Below are positions 6,656-15,165 of a stretch of DNA of 23,401 bases, one piece after another (within the stretch, counting starts at the first letter, position 1; every line of letters begins with the position of its first letter). The notes beneath the pieces are model-generated. The model did no database searches. It saw only the letters and a list, made by a program, of their open reading frames with translations, and had not been told where the DNA came from. Location: assembly GCA_036278935.1 (NCBI GenBank), contig DASUKA010000101.1, positions 1 to 23,401 on the forward strand. The letters run 5' to 3'. Origin of the DNA: DASSNR01 sp036278935. GTDB lineage: Bacteria; Gemmatimonadota; Gemmatimonadetes; Gemmatimonadales; Gemmatimonadaceae. Made by a program: the position numbers and the translations under genes.

Positions 6656-7054
6656 ATGAACGACCCGGGACCGCTCCGTGGGCCGGACATTTCAGGTCGG
6701 TTGCGCCACCTCAAGGCATTCGGCGTGACCGGCGCCACCGCGCCGGACGGTGTATCGACAATCGAGTTCACAACCGATCCAGCCGTGCACGGTGCGCACG
6801 GTGAAGTACGCCCTCGGTTCGGAGACATCCGCGAGTCGGGGCTGGCGGCGGACGTCAGCTGGAGCGCGAACGGTCGCGTGATGTGCCGATCTGTGGACTC
6901 GATCCGTGTATGGGGGAGCTTCAGTGCTGGCGCTGATGTCGTGATCCATGCGCCGGGAGCTGTGCGACTGGTCGCGCGCTCCGCTGACGGGGCGGTGCTG
7001 GCGGGCCCGGTTACGATATCGCCTGAGCTCGCCCCGCCGCCGCTCGCGTGGTAG
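6656..7054 (+). CDS. Hypothetical protein
   Basis: A 132-residue protein starting MNDPGPLRGPDISGRLRHL. The ATG is set by the excellent gaggaggaggg stretch at 6643-6653, and the frame upstream of it looks non-coding. The sequence alternates short beta-like segments (TIEFTTDP, VVIHAPGAVRLVARSADG) with a central ANGRVMCRSVDSIRVWGSF. It ends in a proline-rich tail. No signal peptide, membrane span or known catalytic motif is visible and I do not recognise the family. The predicted all-beta character might suit a small binding or immunity-type protein, but that is a guess. The HAD hydrolase follows 70 bases downstream on the same strand. Confidence 0.6.
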   Translation: MNDPGPLRGPDISGRLRHLKAFGVTGATAPDGVSTIEFTTDPAVHGAHGEVRPRFGDIRESGLAADVSWSANGRVMCRSVDSIRVWGSFSAGADVVIHAPGAVRLVARSADGAVLAGPVTISPELAPPPLAW

Positions 7055-7124
7055 CGTGCGAGTCTGGCGCGGCACCGCGAGGGGCGAGGTGTCCGGGGGA
7101 TTCACCGACGAGGAACGCGCAGCG

Positions 7125-7907
7125 ATGCGGAGCGCTAATGATTCGCTGAAGACCGTGACAGTCCCGCACGAACCCGATGGCATGCCGCCGATCGCCGGCG
7201 TCCTCTTCGACCTCGACGATACGCTGATCAACCGAGCCGCGACGGTCGATCAATTCCTCGTAGCGCACTGCGACCGGGTGGGACTCGCCGCCTGCGCAAC
7301 TGCTTACAGCCGCCGCTTCCACGAGCTCGACGCGAACGGCTACGCGGACCGCGATGACCTCTTCACCCAGCTGGCCGCCGAGTTCCCCGGGCCCACGCGC
7401 GAAGTGCTGCGACGCGACTTCGAGGAGCACGTCTGGCGTGCGTGCGTCGTGGTCCCGGGTGGGCGGGAGGTTCTCGATGCTTGTCGGGCCGCGGGGCATC
7501 GCGTGGGGGTCGTCACCAACGGGTCGGCCGAATCGCAACATGCGAAGCTCGCGAACGCAGGACTGCTGGCCCTGCTCGATGCGGTGGTCATCTCCGGCGT
7601 CGACGGGGTCGCCAAGCCGGCCCGCGAGGCGTTTCATCTCGCGGCCAGTCGCCTCGGCATCGCGCCGAGCGGCTGCGTCTTTGTGGGAGACAATCCGCAC
7701 ACGGACGTGGAGGGCGCACGCCGGGCGGGGCTCACGGCCGCCTGGTTCCGCGGCCGCCTCCCATGGCCGAGCGAGCTTCCCGCGCCGGTGCACGTCATCA
7801 CGACGCTCGGGGCTGTACCGGAGCTCCTCGCGCGACTCGCTCACCCGATGCGCGAACACCCGATGCGCGAACACCCGATGCTCCAACGCAGGACCGCGGC
7901 CGAATGA
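7125..7907 (+). CDS. HAD-family hydrolase (phosphatase-like)
   Basis: A 260-residue HAD-superfamily, subfamily IA protein. Motif I is LFDLDDTLI (nucleophile Asp29, acid/base Asp31), motif II VVTNGS (Thr131), motif III the Lys in GVAKPAREAF (Lys164), and motif IV VGDNPHTDVEGA (Asp189, Asp194). The helical cap lies between motifs I and II. Such enzymes act on small phosphomonoesters or dehalogenate; the substrate is not predictable here. ATG 7125 has a gagga ten bases upstream. ATG 7182 (MPPIAGVLFDL) would match the family's usual start more closely, and GTG 7089 is also open. The last 15 residues come from a tandem DNA repeat (HPMREHPMREHPM). The stop overlaps the start of the next gene. Confidence 0.85.
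   Translation: MRSANDSLKTVTVPHEPDGMPPIAGVLFDLDDTLINRAATVDQFLVAHCDRVGLAACATAYSRRFHELDANGYADRDDLFTQLAAEFPGPTREVLRRDFEEHVWRACVVVPGGREVLDACRAAGHRVGVVTNGSAESQHAKLANAGLLALLDAVVISGVDGVAKPAREAFHLAASRLGIAPSGCVFVGDNPHTDVEGARRAGLTAAWFRGRLPWPSELPAPVHVITTLGAVPELLARLAHPMREHPMREHPMLQRRTAAE
7843..7887 (+). repeat. Three tandem 15-bp units in the HAD gene 3' end
   Basis: acccgatgcgcgaac occurs at 7843-7857 and again at 7858-7872. A third copy at 7873-7887 (acccgatgctccaac) differs at two bases. The unit length is a multiple of three, so the repeat adds five residues per copy (roughly HPMRE) and keeps the frame. Confidence 0.9.
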
Positions 7908-8872
7908 CGCTTGCAGATAGCAACCCGCTCGCTCGACTCTCCGCCGATCCCGTCATCGACTGGTTGCTCGACGCCGACCCGTCCATCCGCTGGCAGGTCA
8001 TGCGCGACCTCACCGAGACGCCCGCGCGCAGTGTCGCGGCCGAGCGCTCGCGCGTGGCATCGGAAGGGTGGGGCGCGCGGCTGCTCGATCAACAGCGCCC
8101 CGACGGCCAGTGGGGCGATGGTGTCGCCACGCCGTTCTGGTGGTCGAACATGTACACCCTGGTATTCCTGCGCGATTTGGGGCTCGATCCCGCGAGCGCA
8201 CGTGCACGCACCGCGATCGATCGCGTTCGCGAGAATGTCACGTGGGGTCCCGGCTTCAATGACTCGCCCTTCTTCGAGGGTGAGGTTGAGCCCTGCATCA
8301 ACGGTCGCGTCGTCGCGCTCGGCGCGTACTTCGGCGTGCGCAGCGACCGGCTCGTCGATCGGCTCCTCGGTGAACAGTTGGCGGACGGCGGCTGGAACTG
8401 CGAGGCGGAACGGGGTTCGGTGCGCTCGTCGTTCCACACGACGATCTGCGTGCTCGAAGGGCTGCTCGCGTTCGAGCAGGCATTTGACCCCACACCGGCA
8501 GTGACTGACGCGCGGAAGCGTGCGGAGGAGTATCTCCTCGAGCGCCGGCTGCTCCGGCGGTTGTCGACCGGTGAGATCATCGAGCCGGCGTGGATGCAGC
8601 TCGCGTTTCCGCCGCTCTGGCACTACGACGTGCTCCGCGTGCTCGACTATCTGCGCGCGGCCGGCGTGCCGCCGGAGCCCCGGGTCGAGGAGGCCGTCGC
8701 GACGGTGCGCGCGCGGCGCCAGGGCGATGGGCGCTGGCGGCTCGACGTCCGGCACCGCAACACGCTGCACGAGGAGCTGGCTGGCCCGGTCGGAGCGGCG
8801 AATCGGTGGATCACGTTGCGTGCCCTCCGCGTGCTGGACTGGTATGCCCGAGAGGACGGTCAAGCCCGGTGA
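7904..8872 (+). CDS. Squalene-cyclase-like alpha/alpha-toroid protein
   Basis: A 322-residue protein whose ATG overlaps the HAD stop (ATGA), implying coupled translation. QW-type repeats typical of the terpene cyclase/prenyltransferase toroid are visible: QQRPDGQWGDG (residues 63-73), EQLADGGWNCE, and a weaker ARRQGDGRWRLD near the C-terminus. Each is followed by a helix pair. The DxDD acid motif of class II triterpene cyclases is absent; the corresponding helix reads SSFHTTICVLEGL. The length is about half of a true squalene-hopene cyclase. It is therefore a single-toroid protein of unknown reaction, known as hypothetical squalene cyclase-like proteins, and perhaps non-catalytic. Pairing with a HAD phosphatase is suggestive of terpenoid phosphate chemistry but unproven. 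Confidence 0.78.
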   Translation: MTLADSNPLARLSADPVIDWLLDADPSIRWQVMRDLTETPARSVAAERSRVASEGWGARLLDQQRPDGQWGDGVATPFWWSNMYTLVFLRDLGLDPASARARTAIDRVRENVTWGPGFNDSPFFEGEVEPCINGRVVALGAYFGVRSDRLVDRLLGEQLADGGWNCEAERGSVRSSFHTTICVLEGLLAFEQAFDPTPAVTDARKRAEEYLLERRLLRRLSTGEIIEPAWMQLAFPPLWHYDVLRVLDYLRAAGVPPEPRVEEAVATVRARRQGDGRWRLDVRHRNTLHEELAGPVGAANRWITLRALRVLDWYAREDGQAR

Positions 8873-8948
8873 TGCGAAGCGGGAGCCGCGGGCCGCATGA
8901 TTCTTGCGACCACATTCGCGATCTCTCCAGCCGTGGCAGCATGCAGGT

Positions 8949-11735
8949 ATGTCCAGTCCGCATCGTGGTCCTATACTGCGAGGCCGACGAAGCGAGTGCG
9001 CATCGCTCGATCGGTTGCTGGAGGACGTGCGAGGCGGGCAGAGCCGGGTCCTGATCCTGCGCGGCGACGCGGGGGTCGGAAAGACCGCGCTGCTGGACTA
9101 TGTGGCGGCAAGCGCGCCAGAGTATCGCGTCGCGCGATCGGCCGGCGTCGAATCCGAAATGGAGCTCGCATTCGCTGGCCTGCATCAACTCTGCGCACCG
9201 ATGCTGCCTCACCTCGCGCATCTGCCCGGTCCGCAGCGTGATGCGCTTGGCACGGCGTTCGGCCTCACGCGCGGAGCGGCGGCGGATCACTTTCTGGTGG
9301 GGCTGGCGGTGCTGGGCCTGCTGTCCAGGGTCGCTGAGGAGCAGCCGCTCCTCTGCTTGGTGGATGACGCGCAGTGGCTCGACCTGGCGTCGGCACAGGT
9401 CCTTGGCTTCGTGGCTCGCCGCTTCGTGGCGGAACCGATGGCGCTGGTGCTCGCGGTGCGGGAGCCGCGCGATGAGGTGGTGCTCGAGAACCTTCCGGTG
9501 ATGATGGTGAGCGGCCTGAACGACAGCGATGCCCGCGAGCTGCTCGACTCGGTGGTCCCCGGCCGACTGGACGAGCGGGTGCGCGATCGGATTGTCGCGG
9601 AAACGCGCGGGAATCCGCTCGCGTTGCTGGAGCTCCCCCTGGGGCTGACCGCGGCGGAGCTGGCGGGCGGCTTCGGGCTTCCCGATCCCCGCCCGCTGAC
9701 ACGTGTCATCGAGCAGAGCTTCCTCCGGCGAGTCCGGTCGCTCCCCCTCGCAACGCAGCGACTCCTGCTGCTGGCGGCGGCGGAGCCGATGGGCGATGCG
9801 CCCCTGCTGTGGCGCGCGGCCGAGCGGCTCGGCATCGGCAGCGGAGCGTCGGCGCCGGCCGTGGCAGGTGGTCTGATGGAGCTCGGCGTCCGCGTGCGCT
9901 TCCGTCATCCGTTGGTACGTTCGGCCACCTATCGCGCCGCAACCGCATCGCAGCGCCAGGAGGTGCATCGCGCGCTGGCCGCGGTGACGGATGCGCGGAC
10001 TGATCCCGATCGCCGGGCGTGGCACCGCGCACACGGATCGGTCGGTCCGGACGAAACGGTCGCCGGTGAGCTGGAACGCTCGGCGGATCGGGCCCAGGGC
10101 CGCGGTGGCATCGCCGCGGCGGCAGCGTTCCTGGAGCGGGCGAGTGCGCTGACTCCCGATCCGGCGCGGCGTGCGGCCCGCGCGCTCGCGGCTGCCCAGG
10201 CCAAGTTCGAGGCCGGCGCCCCCAACGCGGCGGACGAGCTGCTCGCCGCCGCGGAGCTCGGCCCGTTGGACGAGCTGCAGCGCGCGCGAATGGCCAGGTT
10301 GCGCGCCCACATCGTCTTTGTCAGGAGCCGTGGGAGTGACGCGCCGCCGTTGCTGCTCGATGCGGCCAGACAGCTCGAGACGCTCGACGTGGGGCTCGCG
10401 CGTGACACGTACCTCGAAGCGCTGGGCGCGACGATCTTCGTCGGCCGCCTTGGCGCCCACGGCGGAGCATGGGCCGCCGAGGTCGCCCGGGCTGCACCGC
10501 CGGCGCCGCACCCTCCACGCGCTACGGATCTACTGCTCGACGGGGTGGCGACGCGGTTCGCCGATGGATACCGGGCGGGCGCGGAGCCCCTCAAGCGGGC
10601 GCTCCGTTCATTACGCGAACAGGTCGCGCGCGGCAGGGGCGGCATCATGCGCTGGCTGTGGACGGCATGCCCCGTGGCGCCGGAGCCCATGGCACCCGAC
10701 CTGTGGGACGACGAGGCCTGGCACGAGCTGGCCATCGCCGCCGTCCGGCTCGCCCGTGATGCCGGCGCGCTTGCCACCCTTCCCCTGGCGCTCAGCTACC
10801 TCGCTACGGTGCACGTGCACGCCGGAGAGTTCGACGCGGCTTCCGCGCTTATCCAGGAGGCTGATGCGATCACGGAATCCACCGGCAACGCGCCCCTCCG
10901 CTACACGTCGCTGGCGCTCGCCGCATGGCGTGGCGACGCGACACGGACGCCGAAGCTCATCGAGGCCGCCGTGAAGGATGCGACCGCCAGGGGCGAGGGG
11001 CGGGCGATCGGCCTGGCCGGATATGCGACCGCGGTGCTGTACAACGGTCTCGGCCGCTACAACGCGGCACTCGCCGGCGCACGGCGGGCCTGCGACCACG
11101 ACGACCCCGGCTTCTACGGGTGGTCGCTGATGGAGCTCGTGGAGGCGGGCGTCCGGAGCGGCACGCACGACGTAGCGGCCAATGCCCTTCGTCAACTCGA
11201 GGAACGAGCCCGTGCCGCCGGCACGGACTGGGCACTTGGTACCCTGGCCCGCTCGCGCGCGCTCCTCGAGGACGGCCAGCGGGCCGACGCCCTGTACCGC
11301 GAGGGCGTGGAGCGGCTCGCGCGCTGTCGGATCATCGTGCACCTGGCGCGCGCGCGGCTGGTGTACGGCGAATGGCTACGCCGCGAGAACCGGCGCGTGG
11401 ATGCGCGCAAGCACCTGCGAGTCGCGTACGAGATGTTCAGCCGCATGGGGGCCGAAGCGTTCGCGGAGCGTGCCCGCGGCGAGCTGCTGGCCACCGGCGA
11501 GACGGTACGCAAGCGCACGGTCAACACCCACGATGTGCTCACGGCCCAGGAAGCGTTGGTCGCCCGGCTCGCGGCCCAGGGACGCACCAACTCCGAAATC
11601 GGGACGCAGCTGTTCATCAGTCCCCGCACCGCCGAGTACCACCTGCGGAAGGTATTCACCAAGCTCGGCATCAACTCGCGCAGGAGCCTTCGAGATACCC
11701 TCCATGACTCGACACAGCCAGCCTCGCCGGCGTAG
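8949..11735 (+). CDS. LuxR-family ATPase transcriptional regulator (LAL/MalT-like)
   Basis: A 928-residue regulator with the classic three-part layout. The N-terminal STAND-type ATPase has Walker A GDAGVGKT (residues 39-46) and Walker B LLCLVDDAQWLD (134-145). The middle is long, alpha-helical and TPR-like (about 400-850). A C-terminal LuxR helix-turn-helix follows (about 864-915: LTAQEALVARLAAQGRTN, then ISPRTAEYHLRKVF). In this family ligand and ATP binding drive oligomerisation and promoter activation. ATG 8949 gives a normal start just ahead of the GRRSECASLDRLL opening; ATG 8904 is an in-frame alternative, and neither has a strong ribosome binding site. It lies 92 bases upstream of the haem peroxidase on the same strand, so the peroxidase block is the obvious candidate target. 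Confidence 0.88.
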   Translation: MSSPHRGPILRGRRSECASLDRLLEDVRGGQSRVLILRGDAGVGKTALLDYVAASAPEYRVARSAGVESEMELAFAGLHQLCAPMLPHLAHLPGPQRDALGTAFGLTRGAAADHFLVGLAVLGLLSRVAEEQPLLCLVDDAQWLDLASAQVLGFVARRFVAEPMALVLAVREPRDEVVLENLPVMMVSGLNDSDARELLDSVVPGRLDERVRDRIVAETRGNPLALLELPLGLTAAELAGGFGLPDPRPLTRVIEQSFLRRVRSLPLATQRLLLLAAAEPMGDAPLLWRAAERLGIGSGASAPAVAGGLMELGVRVRFRHPLVRSATYRAATASQRQEVHRALAAVTDARTDPDRRAWHRAHGSVGPDETVAGELERSADRAQGRGGIAAAAAFLERASALTPDPARRAARALAAAQAKFEAGAPNAADELLAAAELGPLDELQRARMARLRAHIVFVRSRGSDAPPLLLDAARQLETLDVGLARDTYLEALGATIFVGRLGAHGGAWAAEVARAAPPAPHPPRATDLLLDGVATRFADGYRAGAEPLKRALRSLREQVARGRGGIMRWLWTACPVAPEPMAPDLWDDEAWHELAIAAVRLARDAGALATLPLALSYLATVHVHAGEFDAASALIQEADAITESTGNAPLRYTSLALAAWRGDATRTPKLIEAAVKDATARGEGRAIGLAGYATAVLYNGLGRYNAALAGARRACDHDDPGFYGWSLMELVEAGVRSGTHDVAANALRQLEERARAAGTDWALGTLARSRALLEDGQRADALYREGVERLARCRIIVHLARARLVYGEWLRRENRRVDARKHLRVAYEMFSRMGAEAFAERARGELLATGETVRKRTVNTHDVLTAQEALVARLAAQGRTNSEIGTQLFISPRTAEYHLRKVFTKLGINSRRSLRDTLHDSTQPASPA

Positions 11736-11827
11736 CCAGCCCGGAGCTCGACCATAGTGTTCCACGGGCGGAGCAGCCGTCGATCACCATCACCTACCCT
11801 TACGCGAGAACTCCTCAGGTCAGGCCA

Positions 11828-13222
11828 ATGACTCCGAAGACAATCACGCACTGCCCGGTGCCCCACCACTGCCTGGCACCGAGCCGCACGCCCGCGCTGG
11901 GCCATGGCCCCGAGGCCGCCCCGACGTCCACTGGCGCCTATCGGTCAATGTTTCCCGAGCTGCCCCCGCTGCAGAGCGATGAGGCATTCCTTCGGAAGTT
12001 GGGGACCTCGTGTGTTGCCGAGCTCTCCAGCGTCAGCGCGAATGGGAAGGGCGATGCCTCGGGGGCGGCCGGCTGGACCTTCCTCGGCCAGTTCATCGCG
12101 CACGACGTCACCGCCGATCGCTCGGCGCTGGTGGATCGGGCGGATGTCGAGGCGCTCGAAAACGTCCGGCGCCAGAAGCTGAATCTCGAGTTCCTCTACG
12201 GCTCCGGCCCCGCCGGCGAACCCTACCTCTATGACGTCAACGACTCCGCCAAGCTCATCCTTGGCCTCAACGATGCGGGCCAGGCCGAGGATCTTCAGCG
12301 CAATGCCCAGGGCATCGCGATCATCGCCGATCCTCGCAACGATTCTCACTTGTTGATGGCGCAGATGCAGGTGCTGTTCTCCAGATTTCACAATCGGATC
12401 GTGGACTGGCTCCGCGAGCAGGGCACGGCGGAGCACGCCGTTTTCACCGAAGCGAAGCGACTGGTCGTGTGGCACTACCAGTGGATCATCGTGCGGGAGT
12501 TTCTCCCTACGGTCATCGGCAACACGTTGACGGATGCGCTCCTGGCCGGCGGGGTGCGCTACTATCGTCCCACTGCCGACCCCTTCATCCCGCTCGAGTT
12601 CGCGGATGCCGCCTATCGATACGGTCACGGTCAGATTCGCGAGAGCTACCGGGTGAGGCCCGGGGCCCCACCGGTGCCGCTCTTCCCCGACCTCGTGGGA
12701 TTTCGCGCGGTTCCCGCATCACGCGTCGTGGACTGGGCCGAGTTTTTCGACCGTCCTGGCCGTCCCCCGGCCCAGCGCGCCAAGAAGCTCGACGGCCGCG
12801 TCTGCGGCGCCATCATGCACCTGCCCCTGGCGCTGACCGGCGACGTCGAGGTCGAGGCCTTTCACAGCCTGGCCGCGCGCGATCTCCAGCGCGGGCAGGC
12901 TGTTGGCCTCCCGTCGGGCGAGGCCATCGCACGCCATATCGGCGCTACTCCCCTCACTCGCGAGCAGACCGCCCTTGGCGCAATGGGGTGGGATCAGGAC
13001 ACCCCGCTCTGGTACTACATCCTGAAAGAATCCGAGGTCCAGTGCAGCGGCGACCGATTGGGCCAGGTCGGGGGCCGCATCGTGGGCGAGGTGCTGGTCG
13101 GTCTCCTGGACCACGATCCGAGCTCGTTCCGCGCGTCGCGGCCGGACTGGCGTCCCGAGTTGCCGTCTCGGGTGGCGGGGAGCTTCACGATGGCTGATCT
13201 CCTGGAGCTCGTTGACGGGTGA
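11828..13222 (+). CDS. Animal-type haem peroxidase
   Basis: A 464-residue member of the animal haem peroxidase family (PF03098), shorter than the mammalian enzymes and with no signal peptide, so probably cytosolic unless exported otherwise. The distal site is GQFIAHDVT, with Gln88, distal His92 and the calcium-type Asp93. The distal Arg is Arg170 in ADPRNDSH. VLFSRFHNR follows, and the proximal ligand is His267 in AYRYGHGQIRESY. A late AARDLQRGQAVGLPS motif is also conserved. By comparison with myeloperoxidase, the two carboxylates that tie the haem covalently are replaced: Ala91 for the Asp before the distal His, and Ser173 for the Glu three residues after Arg170. Haem is therefore probably bound non-covalently. 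It likely oxidises small substrates with peroxide. Confidence 0.88.
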   Translation: MTPKTITHCPVPHHCLAPSRTPALGHGPEAAPTSTGAYRSMFPELPPLQSDEAFLRKLGTSCVAELSSVSANGKGDASGAAGWTFLGQFIAHDVTADRSALVDRADVEALENVRRQKLNLEFLYGSGPAGEPYLYDVNDSAKLILGLNDAGQAEDLQRNAQGIAIIADPRNDSHLLMAQMQVLFSRFHNRIVDWLREQGTAEHAVFTEAKRLVVWHYQWIIVREFLPTVIGNTLTDALLAGGVRYYRPTADPFIPLEFADAAYRYGHGQIRESYRVRPGAPPVPLFPDLVGFRAVPASRVVDWAEFFDRPGRPPAQRAKKLDGRVCGAIMHLPLALTGDVEVEAFHSLAARDLQRGQAVGLPSGEAIARHIGATPLTREQTALGAMGWDQDTPLWYYILKESEVQCSGDRLGQVGGRIVGEVLVGLLDHDPSSFRASRPDWRPELPSRVAGSFTMADLLELVDG

Positions 13223-13230
13223 CAGCTGAT

Positions 13231-13258
13231 CCGCCCCGGCCATCGAGTGTGGGGGCGG
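13231..13258 (+). terminator. Possible hairpin terminator after the peroxidase gene
   Basis: ccgcccc (13231-13237) pairs with ggggcgg (13252-13258) around a 14-base loop, eight bases after the peroxidase stop. No T-tract follows. It may reduce transcription into the hydrolase or separate two units. Confidence 0.35.
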
Positions 13259-13344
13259 ACTGGGGTGTTCGACGGATGCGATGGATCGTGCGCCAGACGC
13301 ATAGTACTCCCCGCAGTGCACACCCCCTTCACAGGAGCACGCTC

Positions 13345-14241
13345 ATGCCTACCATCGCCACCAAGGACGGCGCGCAGATCTTCTACAAGGATTGGGGCTC
13401 GGGTCAACCAGTCGTCTTCAGCCACGGCTGGCCGCTGAACGCCGACGCGTGGGACGAGCAGCTGCTCTTCCTCGCGTCCAACGGCTACCGCGCCATCGCC
13501 CACGACCGACGCGGGCACGGGCGGTCGAGCCAGACATGGAACGGCAACGACATGGACACGTATGCCGACGACCTCGCTGCGCTCGTAGACGCGCTCGACT
13601 TGCGGAACGTGGTTCACATCGGTCACTCCACGGGCGGCGGCGAGGTGGTCCGCTACATCGGTCGCCACGGTACGGAGCGCGTGGCGAAGGCCGTGCTGGT
13701 GGACGCGGTGCCGCCATTCCTGCTGAAAACGGCCGACAACCCTGAGGGACTGCCCCTCGAGCTGTTCGACCAGATTCGCGCCAGCCTGACTGCGGATCGG
13801 TCGCAGTTCTACAAGGATTTCAGCGCGCCGTTCTATGGCGCCAATCGGCCGGGGTCGAAGGTCTCTCAGGGCGTCCGCGACCAGTTCTGGCGCCTGAGCA
13901 TGCAGGCGGGTTTGGCGGGCGCCTACCAGTGCGTCAAGGCATTCTCGGCGACCGACTTCCGCGAGGATCTGAAGAAGATCGACGTACCCACGCTCGTCAT
14001 CCACGGGGACGGCGATCAGATCGTGCCGATCGCCGTCGGCGGGATGCGCACCGCCAAGATGATCAAGGGCGCGGTGTTGAAAGTCTACAAGGGCGCGCCG
14101 CACGGACTGATGAGCACGCACCAGGAGCAGTTCAACGCCGACCTGCTGGAGTTCATCGGCCAACCCTCCCAGACCACACGGCCATCACCGCGTGCTCGCC
14201 CGGACGCGAGCGCCGAGCACGCGACCTCGGTCGCCGGCTGA
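13345..14241 (+). CDS. Alpha/beta hydrolase, non-haem chloroperoxidase/arylesterase type
   Basis: A 298-residue hydrolase closely following the cofactor-free perhydrolase/arylesterase group. It has an oxyanion FSHGWPLNADAW (residues 25-36), AHDRRGHGRSS, a nucleophile elbow GHSTGGGE (Ser95), the acid in HGDGDQIVP (Asp224) and the catalytic His in GAPHGL (His253). Members hydrolyse esters and, with acetate and peroxide, form peracids that can halogenate substrates. The ATG at 13345 follows acaggagc at a good distance; longer in-frame starts reach into the peroxidase end and are rejected. After residue 273 there is a 25-residue Pro/Arg/Ser-rich tail beyond the usual C-terminus. The next gene starts 33 bases downstream, so they are probably co-transcribed. 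Confidence 0.9.
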   Translation: MPTIATKDGAQIFYKDWGSGQPVVFSHGWPLNADAWDEQLLFLASNGYRAIAHDRRGHGRSSQTWNGNDMDTYADDLAALVDALDLRNVVHIGHSTGGGEVVRYIGRHGTERVAKAVLVDAVPPFLLKTADNPEGLPLELFDQIRASLTADRSQFYKDFSAPFYGANRPGSKVSQGVRDQFWRLSMQAGLAGAYQCVKAFSATDFREDLKKIDVPTLVIHGDGDQIVPIAVGGMRTAKMIKGAVLKVYKGAPHGLMSTHQEQFNADLLEFIGQPSQTTRPSPRARPDASAEHATSVAG

Positions 14242-14274
14242 AAGGGACTTTCACCATAGATAGGGGCTCTCATC

Positions 14275-15039
14275 ATGAAGATCGTGATCATCGGCGGGAC
14301 CGGCCGCATCGGGTCGAAGGTCGTCACCTGCCTGCGCGAGCATGGCCATGAGGCCGTGCCGGCCTCACCCGATACGGGCGTCAACACCATCACCGGCGAG
14401 GGGCTGGACCAGGTCCTCACCGGAGCGGCCGTCGTCGTCGACGTGTCGAACTCCCCCTCGTTCGAAGACGTGGCGGTGATGAAGTTCTTCCAGACCTCGA
14501 CGCGGAATCTGCTTGCTGCGGAAGCCAAAGCGGGTGTGGGTCATCATGTGGCGTTGTCGATCGTGGGGTGCGACCGCGCGAAGGACAGCGGTTACCTCCG
14601 CGCCAAGGTCGCGCAGGAGACGCTGATCAGAGACGCGTCGATTCCATACTCGATCGTCCGGGCGACGCAATTCTTCGAGTTCTTCAAGAGCATCGCGGAC
14701 GAGGCGACCGAGGGGAACACGGTGCACATCCCTTCCGTCCTGTTCCAGCCGATGGCAGCCGCGGATGTCGCCGACGCGGTGTGCAGCGTGGCCCGGGGCA
14801 AGCCGCTGAACGGCATCGTCGAAGTGGGCGGACCGCAGCAGTTCCGCTTCGACGAGTTCATCAGACTGGGACTCAGCGCGCGACACGACCCCCGCGAAGT
14901 GGTCGCCGACCCGCACGCGCGCTACTTCGGCGCGGAGTTGAGCGAGCGCAGTCTGGTGCCGGGCCCCGACGCCAGACTCGGCAAGACCCGCTTCGAGGAC
15001 TGGCTGAAGCAGACTGCGCGCAAGGCTGTACCGGCCTGA
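14275..15039 (+). CDS. SDR-like NAD(P)-binding protein (NmrA/atypical SDR)
   Basis: A 254-residue single-domain Rossmann protein beginning MKIVIIGGTGRIGSKV, with the GGTGRIG dinucleotide loop at residues 7-13. The middle part reads VVVDVSNSPSFEDVAV, then VALSIVGCDRAK, then GYLRAKVAQE, where the Tyr and Lys fall as in atypical SDRs of the NmrA/isoflavone-reductase-like kind. VRATQFFEFF and QPMAAADVADAV follow. Such proteins are quinone or other NAD(P)H oxidoreductases, or redox sensors, so the reaction is not certain. An agggg precedes the ATG. It lies directly downstream of the perhydrolase and upstream of the cupin, fitting a redox or stress unit. Confidence 0.87.
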   Translation: MKIVIIGGTGRIGSKVVTCLREHGHEAVPASPDTGVNTITGEGLDQVLTGAAVVVDVSNSPSFEDVAVMKFFQTSTRNLLAAEAKAGVGHHVALSIVGCDRAKDSGYLRAKVAQETLIRDASIPYSIVRATQFFEFFKSIADEATEGNTVHIPSVLFQPMAAADVADAVCSVARGKPLNGIVEVGGPQQFRFDEFIRLGLSARHDPREVVADPHARYFGAELSERSLVPGPDARLGKTRFEDWLKQTARKAVPA

Positions 15040-15086
15040 CCGGTTGCATCGGGCACTCCGATCATTCGAGCGGGGTCACCGTGATC

Positions 15087-15135
15087 GGGTGGATGGCGAA
15101 CTCTCGAGAAGACGCGAGCGGCGCGCCATCCACCC
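15087..15135. repeat. 12-bp perfect inverted repeat between the SDR and cupin genes
   Basis: gggtggatggcg (15087-15098) and cgccatccaccc (15124-15135) are exact complements separated by 25 bases, with a small inner ctcg/cgag pair. It begins 48 bases after the SDR stop and ends 30 bases before the cupin ATG. It could be a terminator stem, an mRNA-stabilising structure or an operator for the cupin gene. Confidence 0.7.
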
Positions 15136-15165
15136 GGCGCCTATTCCATAGAGGAGAACACAACG

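Noticed and set aside
8811..10511. 566-codon minus-strand frame
   Set aside because: It lies antisense to the LuxR-type regulator, whose Walker and helix-turn-helix motifs are clear. Its composition is the usual Arg/Gly-rich shadow of GC-rich coding sequence.
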